6,587 nt of DNA. It comes from Candidatus Omnitrophota bacterium. Its GTDB lineage: Bacteria > Omnitrophota > Gorgyraeia > S143-82. Under the pieces are notes generated by a model, which was not told where the DNA came from, did no database searches, and saw only the letters and a program-made list of their open reading frames with translations. Positions 1 to 6,473 of this stretch are shown in pieces. Location of the stretch: assembly GCA_027034965.1 (NCBI GenBank), contig JALVWL010000231.1:1-6587 (forward strand), in the 5' to 3' direction. Positions within the stretch are counted from its first letter, which is position 1; each line of letters starts with the position of its first letter. The position numbers were made by a program, and so were the translations under genes.

Positions 1-8
1 CGAATAAT

Positions 9-17
9 CTCCCCCCT
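9..17 (-). promoter_or_regulatory. Possible ribosome binding site for a further gene beyond the edge
   Basis: AGGGGGGAG lies 4 nt after the mgtE stop codon and 8 nt before the window edge. The spacing would suit a start codon just outside the window, implying that the operon continues. The start codon is not visible, so this is only suggestive. No terminator-like hairpin fits in the 21 bases after mgtE. Confidence 0.35.
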
Positions 18-21
18 ATCT

Positions 22-1389
22 TTACAAACCTATCACCAATCTGGCTATCTGAAAATAAATCAAGATAGAAACGATATCTACAATGCTGGCGATAAACGGT
101 CCTGACATAAGGGCTGGATCTAGACCGATTCTCTTAAATATCACTGGAAGCACTGCCCCTGCCGTCGTGGCTGCGGTAACAGTAGCTATCATCGAAAGAA
201 AGACGGTTATGCCTAGACGAAAATCATGCTGTATGAACCATGCCCGAACAAAACCAATCGCTCCCAACACCCCTCCAACCAAAAGCCCTATCTTAAGCTC
301 CTTAAAGAAGATCTTCCAGAAATCATCTATCAATACCTCTCCGGTAGCCAGGCCTCTGACAATCGTTGTTGCCGACTGAGAGCCAGCATTCCCACCCATA
401 CCGGACAACACTGGAAGGAAAAAGGCCAGGGCAATCATTGCCTGGAGTTGAGCGGAATTCATCTGTAGCACTGCTCCGGATATAAACTGCACAAAAACGA
501 GCACCAATAACCAGGTTATCCTTTTCTTTGCTATTCCCCAAGTCGTCTCCTGTGTGTAATCGTGGACAACACCAGAAGCACCCAGGGCAAACATATCCTC
601 GGTGTCCTCTTCTTCTATGACGTCTATGACGTCGTCTACTGTAACGATCCCCACGAGCCTATCCTCATCATCCACGACAGGGATGGCAATAAAATCGTAA
701 TTCGAGACCTTCTTTGCCACCTCTTCGGCTGGCTCATTGACGTTTACCTTTATCAAATCCCTATGCATAATATCCTCTATACGGGCGGTTTTTCTCGCTA
801 CTATCAGCTCCCTTAACGTTACCAGACCCAACAGCCTTCTGTCCTTGTCCGTAACGTAGACGTAGTAGATAGTCTCTCTGTCAGGTGCTATCTTTCTCAG
901 ATAATTCAGGGCCTCTTCGACAGTCATATCCGGAAGTATGTTTGCATATTCAGTGGTCATCAAGGCCCCGGCTGTCCTCTCTTTATACTGCAAAAGCCGT
1001 CTTATATCGTTTCGTTCTGCCTGGGCAACCAAGGGAAGGATATCGTCTAATAGCGACTCTGGCAGCTTCTTTAAGAAGTCAGCTCTGTCGTCGGGCGCCA
1101 TATCCTCCAAGAGATCTACCATCTTCCTCTTTGAGAAGCAATAAAAGATCTCTTTTTTCTCCTCATCAGGGAAGTACTCAAATACCTCTATCCCTCTCTT
1201 ACCAAGGGCTGAAATTATCTTGGCAATATCCTCATAAGGAAGCCCATCAATCAGAGTAAAGATGTCGTACGGATGCAAGTCATCGAAGAGCTCCAAAAGG
1301 CGCTCTTTATAGTCGGGTAATGCTAAGACCTGCCGTATCTCCGGCCCAGCTATGGCAACCCTTTCCTGTACTTCCTTTTTATTAGCCAT
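22..1389 (-). CDS. mgtE: MgtE-family magnesium channel/transporter
   Basis: This is an inner-membrane Mg2+ channel gated by intracellular Mg2+. From the preferred ATG (MANKKEVQ) it encodes 455 aa, close to the 450 aa of Thermus thermophilus MgtE. The domains are in family order: an MgtE N superhelical domain (about 28-135, LPDYKERLLELFDDLHPYD and MAPDDRADFLKKLP), two CBS domains (about 140-200 and 203-262), a plug helix (about 262-290), and five membrane segments (about 291-309, 315-335, 365-386, 391-417, 427-453). The second CBS domain ends in an acidic cluster, VDDVIDVIEEEDTED, matching the Mg2+-sensing acidic residues at the cytosolic interface of the Thermus protein. The pore motif FLPVLSGMGGNAGSQSATT is conserved. 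Asp438 in SIVDIVSILIYF aligns with Thermus Asp432, the selectivity residue. The start overlaps the gyrA stop by 8 nt (ATGGCTAA). No M-box or other leader can fit, since the gene starts inside gyrA, so Mg2+ control is probably at the protein level. A longer form from GTG 1425 is possible but less likely. Confidence 0.95.
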   Translation of the reverse strand: MANKKEVQERVAIAGPEIRQVLALPDYKERLLELFDDLHPYDIFTLIDGLPYEDIAKIISALGKRGIEVFEYFPDEEKKEIFYCFSKRKMVDLLEDMAPDDRADFLKKLPESLLDDILPLVAQAERNDIRRLLQYKERTAGALMTTEYANILPDMTVEEALNYLRKIAPDRETIYYVYVTDKDRRLLGLVTLRELIVARKTARIEDIMHRDLIKVNVNEPAEEVAKKVSNYDFIAIPVVDDEDRLVGIVTVDDVIDVIEEEDTEDMFALGASGVVHDYTQETTWGIAKKRITWLLVLVFVQFISGAVLQMNSAQLQAMIALAFFLPVLSGMGGNAGSQSATTIVRGLATGEVLIDDFWKIFFKELKIGLLVGGVLGAIGFVRAWFIQHDFRLGITVFLSMIATVTAATTAGAVLPVIFKRIGLDPALMSGPFIASIVDIVSILIYFQIARLVIGL

Positions 1390-3808
1390 CCTTTTCCACC
1401 TTTGCTGCCGCAACGACCCTGTCACCCTCTTCTGTTCGGATCAGCCTTACACCTTTGGTGTTTCTGGAGGTGCGGCGGATATCCTTTACCGGACAACGCA
1501 CTGTCATTCCCTTTTGCGTTATCACCATAACATCTGTATGCTCATCCACTGCCATAGCAAATACAACACTAGCGTCTCCTCGGAGTTTTATATTTATAAT
1601 TCCACTTCCCCCTCTCTTTTGTCGCCTGTATTCTTCAAATCCAGATCGCTTGGCTATACCATCAGAGGTAATAGTCAACAGATCCTTACCCTTTTCAACC
1701 ACCGCTGCCCCGACAACAAAATCCCCTCTTTTCAGGGCAATTCCCTTAACTCCCCGGGCTTGTCTTCCCATCTCCCGGACATCGGTCTCACCAAAGCGAA
1801 TTGCCAGACCCTTTGTTGTAGCGATAACCAAGTCGTCGTCACCTTTTGTCAAAAGCACCCGCACCAATTCGTCACCTTTATCCAGACTAACAGCAATAAT
1901 CCCTCCCTTTCGCACATTGCTAAATGCACCTGCCTCTACTCGTTTGACAATGCCGTTTCTGGTTATCATAACCATACGCTCTTCCTCTTTAAACTGACGC
2001 AAGGCAAGGACCGTGCTCACCTTCTCTCCTTGAGAAAGTGAAAGTAGATTCACTATGGCCCTCCCTCTGCTTTGACGAGAGGCCTCTGGTATCTCATAGA
2101 CCTTGAGCCAATAGGCACGACCTTTGTTCGTAAAGAACAATAGATAATCCAGGGTCTTGGCCACAAAGAGGTGTTCTATAAAATCGTCCTCTTTTGCCGC
2201 AGAGGTAGCAACGCCCTTCCCTCCTCTTCCCTGTTTTCTGTAACTGCTGATGGACATCCGCTTGATATATCCTCGGTGGCTTATAGTAATTACCATATCC
2301 TCTTCCTGAATCAGGTCCTCGATATCCAACTCCTTTGCTGCTGCGGTTATCTCTGTTCGTCGTTCATCTCCGTATCTCTCCTTTATCTCTTGGAGCTCTT
2401 GCCTTATTATCGACATAAGTTTCTCGTCCGAAGCAAGAACTGACTCCAGAAATTCTATCTTCTTTATCAATTCTAAGTATTCCTCTTCCAGCTTCTTTAT
2501 CTCCAGTCCAACCAATCTCTGCAATTGCATCTCCAATATGGCCTGAGACTGCACTTCCGTCAGATCAAAACGTTTCATCAGCTTTTGCTTGGCGTCTTGT
2601 GTTGTCTTTGATTTCTTTATTATCTCGATTACCTCATCTATATTGTCAACGGCTATCTTCAGGCCTTCAAGTATATGGGCGCGGCGTTTTGCCTTCTCCA
2701 GATCAAATTTAGTCCTCCTGGTCACAACATCACGTCTGTGCTGTATAAAATGCTGCAATATCTCCTTCAGGGTAAGGACCTTGGGCCTGCCATTTACTAA
2801 TGCCAGCAGGATTATGCCAAAAGTCGTCTCAAGCTGCGTGTGCTTGTAGAGCTGATTTAAAACAACCTCTGGATGGGCATCTCTCTTGAGTTCCAGGACA
2901 ATTCGAAGCCCTTCTTTGTCTGACTCATCCCTTATATCCGAAACCCCCTCTATCTTTTTTGCCTGTACATTGGCAGCGATTGCCGCCAGGAGGTTTGACT
3001 TGTTCACCTGATAGGGTATCTCGGTAATAACTAGGGACGTCTTTGAGCTCTTGGGATGCTTTTCTGTAACTGCCCTGGCCCGTAGGGTTATCTTTCCACG
3101 GCCTGTCTCATAGGCCTGTTTTATACCTTCTCTGCCGCATATCAGGGCCCCTGTAGGGAAATCCGGCCCTTTTATAAATCGCATAAGCTCCTTTGTTGTT
3201 ATATCCGGATTATCTATCAAGGCCACCAGGGCATCTATTACCTCTCCCAGATTATGAGGGGGAATATTGGTCGCCATCCCAACCGCTATACCGCTGACCC
3301 CGTTTATCAATAGATTAGGTACTGCAGCTGGCAATACTGTGGGTTCCTTTAGGCTTTCATCGAAGTTCGGCACAAAATCCACTGTATCCTTATCGATATC
3401 CCTCAACATCTCTGCTGACATCTTCTCCAGGCGGGCCTCTGTATAGCGCATAGCCGCTGCCGCATCTCCATCTATGGAACCGAAATTTCCCTGGCCATCT
3501 ATAAGGGGATATCTCAGGGAAAACGGCTGGACCATCCTCACCAGGGCATCGTAAACAGCGCTGTCTCCGTGAGGATGATATTTACCAAGTACGTCACCGA
3601 CTATCCTAGCACTCTTTCTAAACGGCTTCCCATACTGCAGCCCAAGTTCATCCATTGCAAACAATATCCTGCGCTGTACTGGTTTCAGCCCATCCCTTAC
3701 GTCCGGCAACGCCCTTCCAGCGATAACACTCATTGCGTAATTCAAATACGAGACCTTCATTTCCTCTTCTATAGGCCTCGGTATTATCTTCTCGTTTCTC
3801 GTATACAT
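1382..3808 (-). CDS. gyrA: DNA gyrase subunit A
   Basis: This is the DNA breakage-reunion and DNA-wrapping subunit of gyrase, 808 aa from an ATG. The N-terminal winged-helix/tower region (about 10-500) is canonical, and its early part needs no gap to keep E. coli numbering: catalytic Tyr122 in AAAMRYTEARL, the quinolone-determining HPHGDSAVYD with Ser83 and Asp87 (both wild type, no resistance substitution at these sites), and Ile174 in SGIAVGMATNIPPHN, the intercalating wedge. The coiled-coil/gate region follows (about 365-490, with QSQAILEMQLQRL), without the ~35-residue insertion of E. coli GyrA. The C-terminal beta-pinwheel (about 503-805) carries the GyrA-box as QGRGGKG (526-532), which marks gyrase rather than topoisomerase IV, and a second box-like QKRGGSG (730-736). 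The protein stops at VEKDG with no acidic tail. Residue 45 is Gln where E. coli GyrA has His. The gene follows gyrB by 15 nt with a strong RBS, so the two subunits should be made together; its last 8 nt overlap mgtE. Confidence 0.97.
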   Translation of the reverse strand: MYTRNEKIIPRPIEEEMKVSYLNYAMSVIAGRALPDVRDGLKPVQRRILFAMDELGLQYGKPFRKSARIVGDVLGKYHPHGDSAVYDALVRMVQPFSLRYPLIDGQGNFGSIDGDAAAAMRYTEARLEKMSAEMLRDIDKDTVDFVPNFDESLKEPTVLPAAVPNLLINGVSGIAVGMATNIPPHNLGEVIDALVALIDNPDITTKELMRFIKGPDFPTGALICGREGIKQAYETGRGKITLRARAVTEKHPKSSKTSLVITEIPYQVNKSNLLAAIAANVQAKKIEGVSDIRDESDKEGLRIVLELKRDAHPEVVLNQLYKHTQLETTFGIILLALVNGRPKVLTLKEILQHFIQHRRDVVTRRTKFDLEKAKRRAHILEGLKIAVDNIDEVIEIIKKSKTTQDAKQKLMKRFDLTEVQSQAILEMQLQRLVGLEIKKLEEEYLELIKKIEFLESVLASDEKLMSIIRQELQEIKERYGDERRTEITAAAKELDIEDLIQEEDMVITISHRGYIKRMSISSYRKQGRGGKGVATSAAKEDDFIEHLFVAKTLDYLLFFTNKGRAYWLKVYEIPEASRQSRGRAIVNLLSLSQGEKVSTVLALRQFKEEERMVMITRNGIVKRVEAGAFSNVRKGGIIAVSLDKGDELVRVLLTKGDDDLVIATTKGLAIRFGETDVREMGRQARGVKGIALKRGDFVVGAAVVEKGKDLLTITSDGIAKRSGFEEYRRQKRGGSGIINIKLRGDASVVFAMAVDEHTDVMVITQKGMTVRCPVKDIRRTSRNTKGVRLIRTEEGDRVVAAAKVEKDG
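1396..1403 (-). promoter_or_regulatory. Ribosome binding site for mgtE, inside gyrA
   Basis: AAAGGTGG lies 6 nt upstream of the ATG at 1389 and inside the last codons of gyrA. It favours this ATG over the in-frame GTG at 1425, whose nearest purine-rich stretch (AGAGG) directly abuts the start codon. Confidence 0.6.
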
Positions 3809-3811
3809 CTA

Positions 3812-3819
3812 CTCCTCCT
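3812..3819 (-). promoter_or_regulatory. Strong ribosome binding site for gyrA
   Basis: AGGAGGAG in the 15-nt gyrB-gyrA gap contains a perfect AGGAGG core 5 nt from the gyrA ATG. It is the best Shine-Dalgarno match in the window and fixes the gyrA start at 3808. Confidence 0.75.
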
Positions 3820-3823
3820 GCGA

Positions 3824-6226
3824 TTAGATATCCAGAAACCTGACCTCCAGGGCATGATTCTGTATAAATTCCCTCCTCGGCTCCACAGAGTCTCCCATTA
3901 GCAGGGAGAAGATCTCTTCTGCCTTGACCGCATCACTCATAGTAACCCTGAGAATCGTCCGGTTCTCGGGATCCATTGTCGTCTCCCACAACTGCTCGGG
4001 ATTCATCTCTCCCAATCCCTTATACCTCTGTATGTGCACACCCTTTTGGGCATTTCGCTTCACAAACGAAAGGACGTCTCTAAGCCCCAGACAAAAGAAC
4101 TCCTCGCTGCCCGACCTGCCCTCCTTTATAATGGTAAACGGCGCCTTTTTATTTCTGTGCTCTTCTCCCTTTTCAGGGTCCCAGAAATCCTTTAAAGAAA
4201 GTCCCTGCTTCTTTATCTCATCAAAGATCCCTTTCAGATCCTCGGTCTCTGATATCTCCTGCATATCGAGATCATCTAAGGCCACATCCTTCTGATGGGC
4301 ATATGCAGACAGGTCCTCATCAGAAATAAAGAAAAGCGTCTTTCCCCTATCCCTTAAAACATAGAGAGGGAGACGGTCTTTGTTTTTCTGGGCAAAGATC
4401 AACAGATCATCTATAGAAACGTGATACCGTCTTGATATGTAGTCCAGCATCTTCTCAGCGGATTCGACCAACTTTAATAAGGCCAGAAGGGCATCTGCTT
4501 TCCATTCCTTCTTCTTACCCTTCAAGATCAGCCCATCTGTCCCTATCTTGAGCATAACCTCTGCCAGGTCCTCGTCACTCTCTATATACTGTTCCTTATT
4601 CCCTTTCTTGACCTTATACAGTGGCGGCTGGGCGATATAAACGAATCCGTTCTCTATCAGTGGCTTCATATGTCTATACAAGAGGGTCAGAAGTAGGGTA
4701 CGTATGTGCGAGCCATCAACGTCAGCATCGCACATAATAATTATCTTGTGATACCTCAATTTATTTATATCGAAATCCGCACCTATTCCCGTACCTATTG
4801 CTGAGATAATCGTCTTTATCTCCTCATTAGTCAATATCTTGTTTATCCTGGCCTTCTCTACATTCAATATCTTTCCCTTTAGTGGAAGTATCGCCTGATA
4901 ACGTCTGTCCCTGCCCTGTTTTGCAGAACCCCCTGCAGAATCACCCTCAACTAGATATAGCTCACACATAGACGGGTCCTTTTCCGAACAATCCGCTAGC
5001 TTACCGGGCAGAGAGGTGGAATCAAGGACCCCCTTCCTGCGGGTCAGCTCCCTTGCCTTTCGCGCGGCCTCTCTGGCCCGCGCGGCAGTTATAATCTTGT
5101 CTATTATCTTATTTGCAACAGAAGGATGCTCCTCAAAATAGGTCCCAAGGTTATCTATAACAACAGAGTTAACAAGACCCTCTACCTCAGAGTTTCCTAG
5201 TTTTGTCTTTGTCTGGCCCTCAAACTGCGGCGAAGGAAGCTTTACACTAATAACCGCTGTCAGCCCTTCCCTCACATCGTCTCCGGATATAGATACCTTT
5301 TCTGAATCCTTTATCTTCTTCTTGGCCTTTATATATTGGTTGACCACCCTGGTCAAAGCAGACTTGAACCCACTCAGGTGAGTACCACCTTCTATGGTAT
5401 TTATATTATTCGCAAAAGAAAACAGGTTTTCGCTATAGGCACTGGTGTACTGAAGGGCTATCTCTATCATTACATCTTCTCTCTTATCCTCGAAGTATAC
5501 CACCTTGTGCAGCGGTTCCTTGTTCCTATTAAGGTATTCCACAAAAGAGATAATACCGCCTTTAAAGAAAAACTCCTCCCTCTGGTCCGTCCTGTCGTCC
5601 TGCAGGACTATCCTTATCCCCTTATTGAGATATGCCAATTCCCGCAGTCTATTGGCGAGGATATCAAAAGAAAATTCTGTTGTCTTAAATATCTCCTTAT
5701 CAGGTTTGAACAGGACCTTCGTGCCACTGCCCTTTGCCTTCCCTATCTCCTTTAACGGTGTTACTGGCTTACCCCTCTCATATCTCTGGTGATAAATCTT
5801 ACCGCCCCGCTTTATCTCCACTTCAAGAAAAGACGAAAGGGCATTAACGCAGCTCACACCGACGCCGTGCAATCCACCTGAGACCTTATAAGCGCCAGAA
5901 CCAAACTTTCCACCAGCATGCAAAGTCGTCATAACCACCTCTACAGCAGGTCGCTTCTCAGTAGGATGTATATCCACAGGAATCCCCCTCCCATCGTCTA
6001 CTACCTCCACACTTCCATCGACAAGAATCCTGACGCTTATATTCTTGGCAAAACCTGCCAGTGCCTCGTCAATAGAGTTGTCAACCACCTCGTAGACCAT
6101 ATGGTGCAGACCGCGTTCAGAGACATCTCCAATATACATCGCTGGTCGTCTCCTAACGGCCTCAAGGCCTTCTAGGACCTGTATTTTTGAAGAGTCGTAC
6201 TTATCTGTCTTCGCTGACCTAGCCAT
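3824..6226 (-). CDS. gyrB: DNA gyrase subunit B, with TOPRIM-region insertion
   Basis: This is the ATPase subunit of the type IIA topoisomerase that introduces negative supercoils, acting as GyrA2GyrB2 on the chromosome. The protein has 800 aa and starts at ATG. The GHKL ATPase domain (about 20-225) shows the general-base Glu46 and Mg-binding Asn50 in YEVVDNSIDEA, Asp77 in DDGRGIP, and the ATP-lid region HAGGKFGSGAYKVSGGLHGVG (103-123). The transducer domain (about 226-395) carries the QTK loop with Lys340. The TOPRIM domain shows EGDSAGGSAKQGRDR with Glu428, PLKGKILNVEKAR, and the metal-binding Asp500, Asp502 and Asp504 in MCDADVDGS. An insertion at roughly 560-725 separates PPLYKVKKG from HIQRYKGLGEMNPEQLWETT; E. 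coli GyrB (804 aa) has a similar one, Bacillus-type GyrB (~640 aa) does not. The tail VEPRREFIQ...FLDI is canonical. All catalytic residues seen are intact. The gene lies 12 nt after the DUF721-like gene and 15 nt before gyrA. ParE is less likely given the adjoining GyrA with a GyrA-box. Confidence 0.97.
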   Translation of the reverse strand: MARSAKTDKYDSSKIQVLEGLEAVRRRPAMYIGDVSERGLHHMVYEVVDNSIDEALAGFAKNISVRILVDGSVEVVDDGRGIPVDIHPTEKRPAVEVVMTTLHAGGKFGSGAYKVSGGLHGVGVSCVNALSSFLEVEIKRGGKIYHQRYERGKPVTPLKEIGKAKGSGTKVLFKPDKEIFKTTEFSFDILANRLRELAYLNKGIRIVLQDDRTDQREEFFFKGGIISFVEYLNRNKEPLHKVVYFEDKREDVMIEIALQYTSAYSENLFSFANNINTIEGGTHLSGFKSALTRVVNQYIKAKKKIKDSEKVSISGDDVREGLTAVISVKLPSPQFEGQTKTKLGNSEVEGLVNSVVIDNLGTYFEEHPSVANKIIDKIITAARAREAARKARELTRRKGVLDSTSLPGKLADCSEKDPSMCELYLVEGDSAGGSAKQGRDRRYQAILPLKGKILNVEKARINKILTNEEIKTIISAIGTGIGADFDINKLRYHKIIIMCDADVDGSHIRTLLLTLLYRHMKPLIENGFVYIAQPPLYKVKKGNKEQYIESDEDLAEVMLKIGTDGLILKGKKKEWKADALLALLKLVESAEKMLDYISRRYHVSIDDLLIFAQKNKDRLPLYVLRDRGKTLFFISDEDLSAYAHQKDVALDDLDMQEISETEDLKGIFDEIKKQGLSLKDFWDPEKGEEHRNKKAPFTIIKEGRSGSEEFFCLGLRDVLSFVKRNAQKGVHIQRYKGLGEMNPEQLWETTMDPENRTILRVTMSDAVKAEEIFSLLMGDSVEPRREFIQNHALEVRFLDI

Positions 6227-6233
6227 AGCAAAA

Positions 6234-6240
6234 CCCCTTT
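6234..6240 (-). promoter_or_regulatory. Ribosome binding site for gyrB
   Basis: AAAGGGG lies 7 nt upstream of the gyrB ATG and overlaps the TAA stop of the upstream DUF721-like gene. It supports the ATG at 6226 and possible translational coupling between the two genes. Confidence 0.6.
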
Positions 6241-6472
6241 AGTTGCTCAAAAAGACCTTAACCTCATTTATACCCCCCATAGAATCCACGATCTCAGAGT
6301 TCATTCTCCTCAACACATACTGAACCGACGGAGAATCAACATAAATTATTAGTTTATCACCTTTTTTCTCTAGATATCTTATATTTTCTTTATAATCCTG
6401 TAGAACATCTGGTAAGACCAGACTATTCTTATCCCCTAGGATATTAGCAACGATTTCCTTTGCCTTCTTCAC
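6239..6472 (-). CDS. Small DUF721/DciA-like protein (putative), 77 aa
   Basis: The ORF has 77 codons, a GTG start and a TAA stop, and sits between dnaN and gyrB, the slot that DUF721 genes occupy in many bacteria. DUF721 includes DciA, the ancestral-type loader of the replicative helicase DnaB. The C-terminal half fits the family core: a strand (GDKLIIYVDSPS, about residues 38-49), a helix (VQYVLRRMNSEIVDSMG, about 50-66), then a closing strand (INEVKVFLS). The N-terminal KAKEIVANILG resembles the leading helix. The tryptophan-centred segment (W..(I/V)(V/I)G type) that normally precedes the first strand is missing; the protein has no Trp at all. The protein is also shorter than the roughly 100-180 aa I expect for DciA. 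It has no signal peptide or membrane segment, so it is cytoplasmic. Being a real gene is likely: tight spacing of 1 nt to dnaN and 12 nt to gyrB, a usable RBS, and ATA/AGG codon use like its neighbours. The family assignment is tentative; helicase loading is only an inference from family and location. Confidence 0.6.
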   Translation of the reverse strand: MKKAKEIVANILGDKNSLVLPDVLQDYKENIRYLEKKGDKLIIYVDSPSVQYVLRRMNSEIVDSMGGINEVKVFLSN

Positions 6473-6473
6473 A

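Noticed and set aside
885..1259. Plus-strand ORF of 124 codons antisense to mgtE
   Set aside because: The composition is shadow-like (Ser, Leu, Arg rich) and it overlaps the conserved MgtE N domain on the other strand.
1387..1425. Longer mgtE product starting at GTG 1425 (12 extra residues)
   Set aside because: The GTG has its purine run directly abutting it, while the ATG at 1389 has a well-spaced AAAGGTGG and gives a length matching the family. The extra MTGSLRQQRWKR would lie over gyrA codons.
1455..1997. Plus-strand ORF of 180 codons antisense to the GyrA C-terminal domain
   Set aside because: It is fully inside gyrA, with a low-complexity Ser/Thr/Pro-rich product and no family signature.
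1352..2041. Plus-strand ORF of 229 codons antisense to gyrA and the start of mgtE
   Set aside because: It lies opposite strongly conserved gyrA coding sequence, its product is rich in Ser, Cys and His with no recognisable domain, and it spans the gyrA-mgtE junction. It is a shadow of low stop density in the opposite frame.
1382..3808. Assignment as ParC (topoisomerase IV) because of Gln45 and some ParC-like stretches
   Set aside because: The GyrA-box QGRGGKG, the full six-blade type C-terminal domain and pairing with the adjacent gyrB point to gyrase A.
5336..5755. Plus-strand ORF of 139 codons antisense to gyrB
   Set aside because: It lies opposite the conserved GyrB transducer domain and has no recognisable protein features.
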